Assembly (NCBI RefSeq): GCF_025960875.1
Contig: NZ_JAODLR010000015.1
Location: 48,831 to 112,830, forward strand
DNA: 64,000 nucleotides
Direction: 5' to 3'
DNA from: Crystallibacter permensis
GTDB lineage: Bacteria; Actinomycetota; Actinomycetes; Actinomycetales; Micrococcaceae
Of the stretch, positions 43,817-53,141 are shown piece by piece. The notes under the pieces are model-generated. The model had not been told where the DNA came from and did no database searches. It worked only from the letters and a program-made list of their open reading frames with translations. Positions within the stretch are counted from its first letter, which is position 1. Each line of letters begins with the position of its first letter. The position numbers were made by a program, and so were the translations under genes.

Positions 43817-44581
43817 TCAGGCGACGGGGGTTCCGGCCGTGTGCGCCATGTAGGCCACCACAAGACCGGCGACGATGGCGAAACCCAAGCCCCATTCGCG
43901 CAGCCAGGCGCGCTTCCGGCTCCGGCCGATTGCGGCGCACAGGCCCATCACTGCGGCGGACGTGAGCAGTGCATAGACGTGGATCATGGACTTGGGTACC
44001 TCGGCAACGCCCAAGGCGATGAACGCACCGAGCAGGGCGGCGCCGGGGACAATCGACATGGCCACCGGGTTGACCTTGGCCAGCTTGGTGCCGCCGCGTT
44101 TCATCAACGGAGTCAGGATCAGAGTGGCAAGCATCCACATCGCGCCGCCCATGCTCATGGCAAAGAAGGCGATGGCGAAGACGTTCTGGGTGTAAGTCGG
44201 TCCGCCGAGTTCCGCCCCGGCACTACCGGCCGCAATGCTCGCCGCGCCGGTCTCATAGGCAGCCGAGCCGATCAGGCCGATCCGCACCAGCACGGCAGGT
44301 GTACCGAAGACGGCCAGCAGCGCAATGGCCACCATGACGACGGCGAGGGACGGGCCGATGGCGGCAATCGCACCGGACCGGAAGGCGGTCTTCAGCTCGG
44401 GGCCGGTGATCTCGGCCGCCGGGGCGGCTTTGCGGGCGGCCTTCATATAGATGACGGACTGGATAAGGATCACGGCGAAGACGCCGGCTGCGCAGATCCA
44501 CAGCACTGGCATGTTTGCTATGGCCAGAATGTCAGTGGATTCGCCGGCGGCGGAGACAATGCTGGAGGTTGTGGGTGACAT
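43817..44581 (-). CDS. DUF5058-type integral membrane protein
   Basis: A 254-residue protein with about seven helices; GPSLAVVMVAIALLAVFGTP, VRIGLIGSAAYETGAASIAA and FAIAFFAMSMGGAMWMLATL are typical of the DUF5058 family of presumed transporters. TTGAGGAACC precedes the ATG. It heads the minus-strand transcript DUF5058-partner-M20, preceded by a palindrome at 44620 and by an AsnC-type regulator gene. The substrate is unknown. Confidence 0.72.
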   Translation of the reverse strand: MSPTTSSIVSAAGESTDILAIANMPVLWICAAGVFAVILIQSVIYMKAARKAAPAAEITGPELKTAFRSGAIAAIGPSLAVVMVAIALLAVFGTPAVLVRIGLIGSAAYETGAASIAAGSAGAELGGPTYTQNVFAIAFFAMSMGGAMWMLATLILTPLMKRGGTKLAKVNPVAMSIVPGAALLGAFIALGVAEVPKSMIHVYALLTSAAVMGLCAAIGRSRKRAWLREWGLGFAIVAGLVVAYMAHTAGTPVA

Positions 44582-44619
44582 GGTTCCTCAAGATGTGATG
44601 TGTGTCTCAAACGGTTTAC

Positions 44620-44632
44620 TGTTGGAACAACA
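44620..44632. promoter_or_regulatory. Candidate Lrp/AsnC operator before the DUF5058 gene
   Basis: TGTTGGAACAACA is a palindrome with TGTTG/CAACA arms and a 3-base centre, 39 bases upstream of the DUF5058 start. The neighbouring double-AsnC regulator is the natural candidate to bind it. Confidence 0.55.
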
Positions 44633-44758
44633 ATGCGTCTTTCGGCCAGCCAGAAGCAATAGGTGACGGAATCTGCCAAAACTCTGCCTCAATCCGACCA
44701 TGAGGCACTATCGTCGGAGGCAGTGGCGGCTGATAGCGTCACCGGGATCGCAGTTTTG

Positions 44759-45712
44759 CTATTTCCCGGGTGTGAGGCGGCCGCCGCGCTTGCGCGCATG
44801 CAGCAGCAGCGACGTGCTGATCTGGGCAACGTCGGCGGTCCAGGCGCCGCTGCTGGTGAAGTCGTACAGCGCCTGGTTGTTCGCCACGGTGACGTCCGCA
44901 AGGATCTGGTAGTCCCCCGTAATCGCAGCCACGTACCGTGTCTCCGGCAGCGCGGCCAAGCGCTGTCCGAGGGTTTCGAGCTGGGCGGGACTGGTCTTGA
45001 TCCATAACAATGCCTCGACAGGCAGTCCCAGCGTTGCCGGTTCGACGAGGGCGCGCAGGTGCACGGTGTTGGTTTCCAGCAGCCATTCGGTGCGCCGCCG
45101 TGCCGTTGCCTCGGAGACTCCCACCCGACGGGCAATGGCTTCGAAGGACGCCCGGCCGTCCTCGCACAGCACCGTGGCTATCTGCTCGTCGGCCTTGGTC
45201 ATCTCCGGGTATTCGCCGAACACTGCCGGATCCTTGAGCGGGACGGGCTGCAGTGCGGCGCGCTGTTCAAGCGTGAGCGGCCCGGGCTGCCAGGCCCGCA
45301 GAGTCTTGAAGTAGCGCAGTATCGGGTAGGTGTTGACATGTTGGAGTCCGGCAATTCCGGGCAGCTCATCGGCCAGCGCCGAATGCAGCCGGTCCCGGTC
45401 GGTGAGGATCTCGGCCAGGCAGTCGGTAGTACCCGTGACCATATAGACGAAGGAAGTATCCGCTCGTTGAGCCATCGCCTGGACTGCGACCCGGGCAGTC
45501 CCCGGGGCGCAGCGCATTTCAACCAGTACCGGTGTCGGCCGCAAGCGGATCCCGAGCACGCCGACGATGCCGGACTCGAGCAGTTCGCTCCCCCGGCGGG
45601 CTACGGTCCGCTCGGGTTCTCTGAGGACCATGGCGATTTTCCGCCAGGACGCGCGCGGGTCTATTTGAAGTGCAGTGACAATCTGCTGCTCCAGCACTGT
45701 CAACTCGTGCAC
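44759..45712 (-). CDS. Lrp/AsnC-family regulator with two AsnC modules
   Basis: A 317-residue protein in which the HTH plus RAM unit of Lrp/AsnC proteins occurs twice: HTH 1 at residues 1-50 (LEQQIVTALQIDPRASWRKI), ligand domain to about 140, HTH 2 near 165-215 (FEAIARRVGVSEATARRRTE) and a second ligand domain. This double form is common in actinobacteria. It lies upstream of, and in the same direction as, the DUF5058-M20 genes, with 177 bases between, and probably controls them in response to an amino acid-like substrate. Confidence 0.85.
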   Translation of the reverse strand: MHELTVLEQQIVTALQIDPRASWRKIAMVLREPERTVARRGSELLESGIVGVLGIRLRPTPVLVEMRCAPGTARVAVQAMAQRADTSFVYMVTGTTDCLAEILTDRDRLHSALADELPGIAGLQHVNTYPILRYFKTLRAWQPGPLTLEQRAALQPVPLKDPAVFGEYPEMTKADEQIATVLCEDGRASFEAIARRVGVSEATARRRTEWLLETNTVHLRALVEPATLGLPVEALLWIKTSPAQLETLGQRLAALPETRYVAAITGDYQILADVTVANNQALYDFTSSGAWTADVAQISTSLLLHARKRGGRLTPGK

Positions 45713-45853
45713 GCGCCTACTCCCTTCCGGCGGAGCCGCGCCGTCCGCTGCCCCCGCTACAGCCGGCGCGCGGCGGCATCGGGCTGGACGGAACCGGGGA
45801 CAGGCCAGCAGGGCGTCGAAGCATTCGTCCAGCTTACAAGCAGCGGGGATGCC

Positions 45854-46807
45854 TCACAGGTCCAGCAGCAGCCGCTTGCCCTTGCACCGGGAGACACAGA
45901 TCATCATGGTGTCACCAGCCTCGCGCTCGTCGTCGGAGAGCAGCGAGTCCCGGTGATCGATCTCGCCACCCAGCACGCCGGTCTCGCAGGTACCGCAGAT
46001 TCCTTCCCGGCAGGAGTTCGGCTGGTTGATCCCGACGTTCTCCAGCGCCTGCAAGATGGTTTCATCCTGTCCCACCGGAACCTCGGTGCCGTCGGCTAGT
46101 TCCACCACGAAGGAAGACTCGCCGGAGGGGTTGGCCGAGGCTTGGTCGCCAGCGGTAAACCGCTCGCAGTGGAAGCGCTTGGCATCATCCCACCCGTCGG
46201 CGAACGACTGCAGCACATTCAGCAGCGGCCCTGGCCCGCAGGCGTACACGTGCGTGCCCGCCTCCAGCCCGCCCAGCAGGTCTGCGAGCGGGTAGAGACC
46301 GCTTTCGTCGTCGGCGTGGATTTCGACGTTCCCGCCGAGCGCCTGTATTTCCTCCAGGAATGCCATCGATTCCCGGCTGCGCCCTAGGTAGACCAGCCGC
46401 CAGGGAACCCCTCGTTCGGCGGCGTTGCGGACCATCGGCAGCACCGGGGTGATGCCGATCCCGCCGGCGATGAAGACATAGCCAGTGGCTGGCTCCAGCG
46501 CGAAGTTGTTGCGCGGTCCGCGGAGCTGGATCTTGGTCCCCGGCTTCAGCTCGTCGTGGACGTAGGCCGAGCCGCCGCGTCCTTCGGCTTCGCGCAGCAC
46601 ACCCAGCCGCCATGCAGTCCGGTCAGCAGTCTCGGAGCAGAGCGAGTACTGGCGCAGAATCCCGTTGGGCAGGAGGACATCCACGTGGGAGCCGGGCTCC
46701 CATTCCGGCAGCTCCTCCCCCAATGGGTGTTCCAGCCGCAGCGAGACCACGCTGCTGGACTCGCGTTGGATCGAGCGGACCTCGACGTCGAAAAATTCTT
46801 CATTCAT
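45854..46807 (-). CDS. VanB-like reductase (FMN, NAD, 2Fe-2S), partner of the Rieske oxygenase
   Basis: A 317-residue protein of the PDR/VanB class: flavin domain with RQYSLCSETADRTAWRLGVL, NAD domain with FIAGGIGITPVLPMV and VYACGPGPLLNVLQ, and a C-terminal plant-type 2Fe-2S domain with CREGICGTCETG and a fourth Cys in MMICVSRCKG. It moves electrons from NADH to a Rieske oxygenase. The oxygenase at 51101 is the first gene of the same minus-strand run, so the two form one enzyme system split by transporter and deacylase genes. It starts 21 bases after the ATPase stop. Confidence 0.9.
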   Translation of the reverse strand: MNEEFFDVEVRSIQRESSSVVSLRLEHPLGEELPEWEPGSHVDVLLPNGILRQYSLCSETADRTAWRLGVLREAEGRGGSAYVHDELKPGTKIQLRGPRNNFALEPATGYVFIAGGIGITPVLPMVRNAAERGVPWRLVYLGRSRESMAFLEEIQALGGNVEIHADDESGLYPLADLLGGLEAGTHVYACGPGPLLNVLQSFADGWDDAKRFHCERFTAGDQASANPSGESSFVVELADGTEVPVGQDETILQALENVGINQPNSCREGICGTCETGVLGGEIDHRDSLLSDDEREAGDTMMICVSRCKGKRLLLDL

Positions 46808-46828
46808 GATTCATTCACCGTTGATAGT

Positions 46829-47626
46829 TCAGGCCACGGCCGGTTCGGAGCGCACCGAGGCGAGGAAGGCCTTGGTACGTTCGTTCTGCGGATTGGTGAT
46901 GACCTCCCGGGCAGGGCCCTGCTCCACCACGTAACCGTCGGCCATGAAGACCACCCGGTCGGCGACGTCGCGGGCAAAGTTCATCTCGTGCGTGACCACC
47001 ACCATGGTCATGCCGGAGTGGGCCAGGTCCTTCATCACCTTCAGGACCTCGCCCACCAGTTCCGGGTCCAGGGCGGAGGTCGGCTCGTCAAAGAGCATCA
47101 GCTGCGGCTCCATGCACAGGGCACGGGCGATCGCTACCCGCTGCTGCTGGCCGCCGGAGAGCTGGCGCGGATAGGCCCGGGCCTTCTCGGCCAGGCCCAC
47201 CTTCTCCAGCAAGGTCATGGCCTGTGCCACAGCCTCGGTTTTCTTCTCCCTCCGCACCAGCCGCGGCGCCTCAATCAGGTTCTCCAGCACGGTCATGTGC
47301 GGGAACAGGTTGAACTGCTGGAAGACCATGCCCACTTCGGAGCGGCTGCGGCAGATATCGTTATGGCTCTGCTCGTAAAGCTTGCTGCCCTTCAGGTCAT
47401 AGCCGACGATCTTCCCATTGACCCACATCCGGCCGCCGTCGACCGTTTCCAGATGGTTGATGCAGCGCAGGAACGTGCTCTTCCCGGATCCGGACGGGCC
47501 GATCAGGCACACTACCTCTCCGGGTTGGACGTGCAGGTCGATGCCCTTGAGCACCTGGTTGGAGCCAAAGTTCTTGCAGATCGCGTTGGCTTTGACCATC
47601 GGTTCAACGTCGTGCGCCGTCGTCAT
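46829..47626 (-). CDS. Polar amino acid ABC transporter, ATP-binding protein
   Basis: A 265-residue ATPase of the GlnQ/HisP type: Walker [15 protein letters not shown]-loop [15 protein letters not shown], signature [15 protein letters not shown], Walker [15 protein letters not shown] and switch [13 protein letters not shown]. It overlaps the permease stop by four bases. It powers the uptake system formed with the permease (47623) and the binding protein (48579). Confidence 0.93.
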   Translation of the reverse strand: MTTAHDVEPMVKANAICKNFGSNQVLKGIDLHVQPGEVVCLIGPSGSGKSTFLRCINHLETVDGGRMWVNGKIVGYDLKGSKLYEQSHNDICRSRSEVGMVFQQFNLFPHMTVLENLIEAPRLVRREKKTEAVAQAMTLLEKVGLAEKARAYPRQLSGGQQQRVAIARALCMEPQLMLFDEPTSALDPELVGEVLKVMKDLAHSGMTMVVVTHEMNFARDVADRVVFMADGYVVEQGPAREVITNPQNERTKAFLASVRSEPAVA

Positions 47627-48561
47627 TTTTTGCCGCCTTTCAGGGAGAGTGCGTCATGGGTGGCGAAAAACCTTTTCAGCTGCTGCAGCGGCGTCGGCGG
47701 CAGGTTCCGCTGGTTGCCACGGGCAAACCGCCGCTCCAGGTAGTACTGGCCAACTGTCAGGATCGAGGTGATCAGCAGGTACCAGAGGCTGGCGACGATC
47801 AGCAGCGGCACGGTCTCGAAGGTCCGTGCATAGATGATCTGCGCCGAATACAGCAGTTCCGGCACCGAGATCACGCTGACCAAGGCGGTGGTCTTGAGCA
47901 TGCCGATGGTTTCGTTGCCCGTCGGCGGGATGATCACCCGCATCGCCTGCGGCAGGACCACCCGGCGCATGGTCTGCAGCCGGGTGATGCCCAAGGCCTC
48001 GGCCGCCTCGGTCTGCCCGTGGTCCACGGAGAGGATGCCGGCCCGGACGATCTCGGACATGTACGCGCCCTGGTTCAGGCCGAGTCCGAGGATTGCTGCT
48101 GTCATGGGTGTGATCAGCTGGTTAGCGTCCAGTTGAACGCCGGGGATGCCGAGGGTGATGACCGGGTACAGTGCCGCCAGGTTGAACCAGAACAGCAGCT
48201 GCACCAGCACCGGCGTGCCACGGAAGAAGTTGACGTAGGCGAAGGCGGCGCTGCGGACAATCGGATTGGCCGAGAGCCGCATGACTGCGAAGATCACACC
48301 GAGCACGATGCCGATAGCCATGCTGATCGCGGTCAGCCCAAGGGTGACCAGGATGCCGCGGCCAATGGAAACATCGCGCAGGTACAGTCCCACGATGTCC
48401 CAACCGAAGTTGGGGTTGGTAATCACGGAGCGCAGCAACAGCCCCGCGATCACAATGATGACGACGGCGGACAGCCAGCGGCCGGGATGTTTGGCCTTCA
48501 CAACGGTGTAGCCGTCGCTGGTGGCGGCTGCTTGCTCGGTTCGGGTAGTCACGGCAGTCAT
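47623..48561 (-). CDS. Polar amino acid ABC transporter, permease
   Basis: A 312-residue HisM/GlnP-type permease with about five to six helices; the ATPase-contacting EAA loop is [21 protein letters not shown], and [17 protein letters not shown] is typical of the family. A long N-terminal extension of about 60 residues precedes the usual permease domain. It starts 17 bases after the binding-protein stop. A single permease gene suggests a homodimeric channel. Confidence 0.92.
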   Translation of the reverse strand: MTAVTTRTEQAAATSDGYTVVKAKHPGRWLSAVVIIVIAGLLLRSVITNPNFGWDIVGLYLRDVSIGRGILVTLGLTAISMAIGIVLGVIFAVMRLSANPIVRSAAFAYVNFFRGTPVLVQLLFWFNLAALYPVITLGIPGVQLDANQLITPMTAAILGLGLNQGAYMSEIVRAGILSVDHGQTEAAEALGITRLQTMRRVVLPQAMRVIIPPTGNETIGMLKTTALVSVISVPELLYSAQIIYARTFETVPLLIVASLWYLLITSILTVGQYYLERRFARGNQRNLPPTPLQQLKRFFATHDALSLKGGKK

Positions 48562-48578
48562 GCGGCTGCTTCCTCTCC

Positions 48579-49520
48579 CTACTTCTTGTCGAGGGCGTCG
48601 GAGGTCAGCAGGACAGAGTCAGGGATGCCCCACTTGTCGCCGATTTCCTGGTAGTAGTCGCTGTCGAGGATGCCCCGGGTGGCCTCGGTGACAGCTTTCT
48701 GCAGCCCGCCGTCCTGGCTTAGCGCGATGCCAGTGGGGATCGGGTCGTAATCCTCGCCGGCGGCAAGCTCGAACTGTCCGTCGGCTTCCTTACCTTGGTA
48801 GGCCAGCGACATGCTGTCAGCGACAACGGCATCCACCCGGCCGGAGGTGAGCGCAAGGTTGGCATCCGTCTGCCCCGGGAAGTTGCGAATAGTGATGGGC
48901 TCCTTGCCGGCGTCGACACATTCCTTGGAGAACTTGGGCAGATAGTCCATGGACTGGATCGAGCCCTTCTGGCCGGCGATCTTCTTGCCGCACATGCTCA
49001 GGGCGTCCATGGAGATATTTTTGGGGTTTCCCGGCAGAACAGCGACACCGGAACCACCGTCGAGGTACTTCACGAAGTCCACGATCTTCTCGCGTTCCGG
49101 TGTGATCGAGAACGTCGACATGGCCATGTCGTACTTGCCGGAGGCCAGCCCCGGCAGGATGGTATCGAACGTTGCCGGCACGTGTTCGACTTCCAGGCCC
49201 AGAGCGGCGCCCACGGCGTCCGAGAAGTCGACGTCGTAACCGATCATCGTCTTGTTGTCGGTGTCGTAGTACTCGAATGGAGCGTAGGTCGGGTCCGAGG
49301 CCACGCGGAGGGTTCCGGCGGCCCGGATCTCCTCAGGCAGCAGGTCCCTGGCTGCCTCGTTAAGGGCAACGGCGTCGGCACCGGATCCGGCTGACGCAGC
49401 GGAACCTGCCGGCTCCGGTGCGGCCTGGGAAGCATTGGTGCAGGAACTCAGGGACAAGGCCAGCAGGACGGAGCCGGCCAGGATGGTTGAACGGGTGGCA
49501 CGTTGACGGGAATGACGCAT
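48579..49520 (-). CDS. Amino acid ABC transporter, substrate-binding lipoprotein
   Basis: A 313-residue SBP family 3 protein. ATG at 49520 follows GAGAGGAAAA. The lipobox is LSLSSC (Cys27). The mature part has LRVASDPTYAPFEYYDTDNK, IGYDVDFSDAVGAAL and TFDTILPGLASGKYDMAMST, the usual start of this family, and DAVVADSMSLAYQGK in lobe 2. It binds a polar amino acid or similar zwitterion outside the membrane. The neighbouring Rieske oxygenase and deacylase hint at an N-acylated or methylated amino compound. Confidence 0.9.
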   Translation of the reverse strand: MRHSRQRATRSTILAGSVLLALSLSSCTNASQAAPEPAGSAASAGSGADAVALNEAARDLLPEEIRAAGTLRVASDPTYAPFEYYDTDNKTMIGYDVDFSDAVGAALGLEVEHVPATFDTILPGLASGKYDMAMSTFSITPEREKIVDFVKYLDGGSGVAVLPGNPKNISMDALSMCGKKIAGQKGSIQSMDYLPKFSKECVDAGKEPITIRNFPGQTDANLALTSGRVDAVVADSMSLAYQGKEADGQFELAAGEDYDPIPTGIALSQDGGLQKAVTEATRGILDSDYYQEIGDKWGIPDSVLLTSDALDKK

Positions 49521-49587
49521 GGATTTTCCTCTCATGGTCCGGACAGCGTTGTCCGGTTATGGATATCCGGCATTGATCAGGAGACGA

Positions 49588-50655
49588 TCAGTGCCTCGGT
49601 GCTTCAAGTTCAGGTGCGACATGCAGCAGGTAGTTGCCCAGCGCGACCAGTGCGGGCCGGCGCAAGATGGCGACGACGCCGTCCACCCGGGCCGTGTATT
49701 CCTGGGGCGGACGCGCCAGGTCATCGATGGCATGGACCCGGGCAACTGGATCGCCCGCCCGGACCCGCTGGCCCAGGCCCACCAGCGGTTCGAAGATCCC
49801 CGCAGCGGTAGCCATGACCGGGGAATCGGGCACCAGCTCCAACCAGGTCGGTTCGGCGGCCGTTGCTTCCGGCTCCGCTTCGGTGCCGGGCTGCGCTGCC
49901 AGGATTCCCATGTGGGCCAGCAGCGAGCGCACGCCGCGCCGCGCGTCAGCCAGAATGCCCGGATCCACCGTGCCTCCGCCGCCGAGTTCCGTGGACAGTG
50001 CCAGCACGCCGGCGTCGTCGCCCGCGGTACTGAGCGAACCCGGTTCAAGGCGGGGCTGCACTGCGATCACATAGGGCAGTCCCATGGCCCGCGACGCGGA
50101 GACCTTCCGCTCCCACGTCTGCTGGTCGGGCCCACGGTAGATGAACATGCTCGGCAGGTAGGTGGAGTTGGAACCGCCCGAATGCAGATCAATAACGACG
50201 TCGGCCTCCGGCAGCAGCGTGCCCGCGATCAGATCGGCGACCTGGTCCGTGGGACCGCTGAGCTCTTGTCCCGGGTAGCTGCGGTTGAGGTTGCCGCCGT
50301 CGATCGGCGAAACCCTGGTGCCGGCCCGTACTGCCGGCGCATTCGCGGCGGGCACGATGACCACCGTGCCGTTCAGGTGCTCCGGTTCCAGCGAGCGGAT
50401 CAGTTCGTGCAGCACCACCTGGCCTTCGTATTCGTCCCCGTGGGTGCCGGCCACCAGCAACGCCGTTGGCCCGGTTCCCGAGGAGATGACCGCGACCGGC
50501 ACCGGAATCAGCCCGTTGTCGTAGACGTTGTCCGAATGCGACAGGCCGGCAAAACCCAATTGCTTGCCGGCCCGGCCCGTTTCGATCCCGTGCAAGGCCG
50601 TACCTGACGTACCGTGCTGGGTGTCGACGGCGCTAGCGGCGGTCAAGGGACCCAC
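49588..50655 (-). CDS. AspA/AstE-family zinc deacylase (DoeB-like)
   Basis: A 355-residue succinylglutamate desuccinylase/aspartoacylase-family protein. The probable zinc ligands are His72 and Glu75 (AGTHGDEYEG) and His158 (VIDLHSGG), with NLNRSYPG and a C-terminal barrel-like domain containing LVGLGQRVRAGDPVARVH. DoeB, which deacetylates N-acetyl-diaminobutyrate in ectoine breakdown, shares this layout, but the other ectoine genes are absent. It starts with GTG 50655, overlapping the previous gene by 13 bases; a TTG at 50646 is also possible. It should remove an acyl group from an imported compound. Confidence 0.85.
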   Translation of the reverse strand: MGPLTAASAVDTQHGTSGTALHGIETGRAGKQLGFAGLSHSDNVYDNGLIPVPVAVISSGTGPTALLVAGTHGDEYEGQVVLHELIRSLEPEHLNGTVVIVPAANAPAVRAGTRVSPIDGGNLNRSYPGQELSGPTDQVADLIAGTLLPEADVVIDLHSGGSNSTYLPSMFIYRGPDQQTWERKVSASRAMGLPYVIAVQPRLEPGSLSTAGDDAGVLALSTELGGGGTVDPGILADARRGVRSLLAHMGILAAQPGTEAEPEATAAEPTWLELVPDSPVMATAAGIFEPLVGLGQRVRAGDPVARVHAIDDLARPPQEYTARVDGVVAILRRPALVALGNYLLHVAPELEAPRH

Positions 50656-51092
50656 CGCAGAACCTTGGCTTGCCTTGGGGCGAGGGTGATGACTTGGACG
50701 GCCGCATTGCCGGCTGCCAGCGACAGCCTGAGGGTCTCGGCTTCCTCGCCTTCGACGATGAAAACGTCGCCCGCCCGGAGCCAGCGCTCCCAGGGGCCGT
50801 CCTCCGCGGCGACGAGTGCTTCGCCTGCCAGTCCCGTCACCACCAGCTGCTCGCCGGCTCCACGCTGCAGCACTCCTGTATAGCCGCCGGTGTAGCGGTG
50901 GTTTTCGGAGGAGATGTAGCTGGCATCGGCGTCGAGCACTACTGCCGGTTCCGGTCCGGATTCATCCAGCTCCACGGTCCAGCGCCATGGGTCGCCGCGC
51001 TCGGCCGAGTCAGGACAGGCCGCAAGAATCCTGGCACCGGATTCAGCCGCGGCCTCCCCGCCCAGCGCGTTGGCTCGGATCAGCATCCACAT
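50643..51092 (-). CDS. Cupin-like hypothetical protein in the Rieske operon
   Basis: A 149-residue soluble protein starting MWMLIRANALGGEAAAESGA. Alternating short strands with Gly turns (YTGGYTGVLQRGAGEQLVVT, WLRAGDVFIVEGEEAETLRL) resemble the cupin barrel, but the metal-binding His motif is not evident. It sits nine bases after the Rieske gene and overlaps the deacylase gene, so it is a tightly linked operon member. The function is unknown. Confidence 0.6.
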   Translation of the reverse strand: MWMLIRANALGGEAAAESGARILAACPDSAERGDPWRWTVELDESGPEPAVVLDADASYISSENHRYTGGYTGVLQRGAGEQLVVTGLAGEALVAAEDGPWERWLRAGDVFIVEGEEAETLRLSLAAGNAAVQVITLAPRQAKVLRWVP

Positions 51093-51100
51093 GCGGGCAC

Positions 51101-52165
51101 CTACGCCGTCTTGGGAGCAACCGGCTCCCGACGGACAGCTGATCCGGCCGCGGCGGACTTCGCCTGCTGTTCCTTCTTCAGCAGGGCGCTCAGGATACGG
51201 CGGGCCTTGGCCACGCCGCCATCCTGGGCGATCAGCACGTCGAACTCGCCCTCGGGCCGGGTCTGCATGCCGATCTCCTGCGCCTCCAGCGCCGATGCGT
51301 CCTCGTCCAGCACCGTGGCCAAACCTATGCGGAGATCCTCGGTCGCCTGTTCGTTGTCGACGGCGAAGTTGCGGCTGAAGGCGTAGTAGTACCAGGAATT
51401 GTGCTCGTCGATCGGGGTGATGCCGTTGAGGACCTTGATCAGGTAGCCCTCCTCGCGAGGCTTGCCCTCGCCCGTGATACCGGAGTGGAGGACATGCAGG
51501 TTCGGCACGAAGAATTCGGTGCAGTGGAAGCGGTCGAACAGTCCGCGCGCGTCCATCGTTTCGGCGTAAAGCGGGGGTGCTGCCACCGAGGGCATCAGGC
51601 GGTCGACGCTGACCACGTTGCCCTCGACCTCTACCGTGATGCCGTGTTCGTAGATGTAGTCGTCTCCCACGGTGGTCTTGTGCAGGAAGGACTCGTGGGT
51701 CAGGTCCAGCAGGTTGTCGTGGATCAGATCAGCGCGGCACTTGAAGTGGTATGAGTGCGTCACCGTGGCCCATTCCGGGTCCACCATCCAGTGCGTATCG
51801 GGCACGTCGGCCGGGTTCGCCAGTTCGGGATCGCCGGTCCAGACCCAGATCCAGCCGTCCTGTTCGACCACCGGATACTTGCGCACCTTTGCGCGTTCCG
51901 GAATCGAAGACTGGGCCGGAACCTTCGTGCACACGCCATCGGGCCCATAGGTGAAGCCGTGGTAGCCGCATTCCACCGAGTCGCCGATGGTTCGGCCTTC
52001 GGACAGCGGAAAGGCCCGGTGGGCACAGCGGTCCGCCAGCGCGATGGTCTGGTTGTACTGGGTGCGGAACAGGACGATGGGCTGTTCGCAGATGACCCGG
52101 CGAACCGGCTTGCGCGTCACTTCCGTGGACCACGCGGCTACGTACCAGGTGTTCAACACATACAT
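51101..52165 (-). CDS. VanA-like Rieske oxygenase, terminal component
   Basis: A 354-residue Rieske non-heme iron oxygenase. The 2Fe-2S ligands are Cys47, His49 (CAHR), Cys66 and His69 (CGYH); the catalytic iron is held by His157 and His162 with Asp154 (NLLDLTHESFLH). This DLTHxxxxH spacing and the C-terminal part match vanillate O-demethylase-type monooxygenases. Likely reactions are O- or N-demethylation or ring hydroxylation; the substrate is unknown. GAGGAGATCTAGAAA precedes the ATG. It is first in the operon and divergent from a GntR gene, with GTGTATACAC 22 bases upstream. Confidence 0.9.
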   Translation of the reverse strand: MYVLNTWYVAAWSTEVTRKPVRRVICEQPIVLFRTQYNQTIALADRCAHRAFPLSEGRTIGDSVECGYHGFTYGPDGVCTKVPAQSSIPERAKVRKYPVVEQDGWIWVWTGDPELANPADVPDTHWMVDPEWATVTHSYHFKCRADLIHDNLLDLTHESFLHKTTVGDDYIYEHGITVEVEGNVVSVDRLMPSVAAPPLYAETMDARGLFDRFHCTEFFVPNLHVLHSGITGEGKPREEGYLIKVLNGITPIDEHNSWYYYAFSRNFAVDNEQATEDLRIGLATVLDEDASALEAQEIGMQTRPEGEFDVLIAQDGGVAKARRILSALLKKEQQAKSAAAGSAVRREPVAPKTA

Positions 52166-52187
52166 TTTCTAGATCTCCTCGTTCAGC

Positions 52188-52197
52188 GTGTATACAC
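52188..52197. promoter_or_regulatory. GntR-type operator palindrome
   Basis: GTGTATACAC is a perfect 10-base palindrome between the divergent Rieske and GntR genes. It fits the general TnGTnnnACnA-like form bound by FadR/VanR-type GntR regulators and lies in the Rieske leader or promoter. Confidence 0.68.
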
Positions 52198-52350
52198 TGT
52201 ATTCAGAGGAGCGATGTGAGGTCAACCACTTTTAGGAAAAGGCTTGCAAATGCTTATCCAGCCATCGGTCCTGACCATGCACGGGCAGCGGGGCTGATGC
52301 TGGCGGGAACAACTTCATGCCAAGATGGATCAGAACCAAGGAGGACCGCC

Positions 52351-53007
52351 ATGGCCGGAATGCCGAATGATGTGAGGCCACTGGCCGTGCGCGTTTACGA
52401 ACAGATCAGCACCGACATCATCAGCGGGACCATCGAGCCGGGTTCGGCGCTGGCTCAGGAGACCGTCGCCGCACAATACGGCGTCTCACGCACGCCGGTG
52501 CGCGACGCCCTGACCCAGCTGACCATTGAAGGACTGACGACGCTGGTCCCGGGTAAGGGCTACATCGTCAACGAGTTAGATGAACGCGAGATCGAGAATG
52601 TCTACGAGGTCCGTTACGCGCTCGAATCCCTTGCGGTCCAGCGTGCGGCCGGTGCTTACACGCCCCAGCAACTGGTGCGGCTCAAGGGACTCATCGATGA
52701 AACGGAAATTGTCGATCCCGCGGACAGCGCCGAACTCTTCCGGCTTGGCCGGGCGTTCCACCTTGCCCTGGTCGAGCCCTCGGGCAATGACTACCTGCGC
52801 GGCGTCATCACATCGATCTGGAACCACCCCATCCAGCACCGCATCACCCTCACCTACCGCCAAGGCCCCGAGCACCAGGCCAAGGTCATCCACGACCACC
52901 GCCGCATTCTGCAGGCACTCAAGGACCAGGACATCGCCCGCGCCGTCGAGGTCCTGGCACACTGCCACGATGTTAAAGACCCCAACCGCTTCGAGCCGAT
53001 CGGCTGA
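52351..53007 (+). CDS. GntR-family (FadR subfamily) regulator
   Basis: A 218-residue regulator. ATG at 52351 follows AAGGAGGACCGCC, so longer readings from 52216 are rejected. The winged helix is seen in VYEQISTDIISGTIEPGSAL and VAAQYGVSRTPVRDALTQLT; the C-terminal FCD domain has the metal-site pattern with VYEVRYALESLAVQ, FHLALVEPSGN and HDHRRILQAL. It is divergent from the Rieske operon, which it probably represses until a pathway substrate binds. Confidence 0.9.
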   Translation: MAGMPNDVRPLAVRVYEQISTDIISGTIEPGSALAQETVAAQYGVSRTPVRDALTQLTIEGLTTLVPGKGYIVNELDEREIENVYEVRYALESLAVQRAAGAYTPQQLVRLKGLIDETEIVDPADSAELFRLGRAFHLALVEPSGNDYLRGVITSIWNHPIQHRITLTYRQGPEHQAKVIHDHRRILQALKDQDIARAVEVLAHCHDVKDPNRFEPIG

Positions 53008-53141
53008 AGCGTGCCTTCCAGCCCGCCGAGGCGCGGCAATCGGACAAAACAACCCAAAGTGCCGCGTTTCACATTCATTACCCCACTGTGTCCTGCCCGC
53101 TGACGTCCTACGCCGTTAGTGATGTAACTTTTGCTCAATCG

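Noticed and set aside
49588..50655. Ectoine degradation (DoeB/EutE) as the role of the deacylase operon
   Set aside because: No ectoine hydrolase, transaminase or semialdehyde dehydrogenase genes are present nearby; only the deacylase resembles that pathway.
52216..52350. Longer N-terminus for the GntR protein
   Set aside because: The extension lies between divergent promoters, lacks similarity to GntR proteins, and a strong ribosome site precedes ATG 52351.
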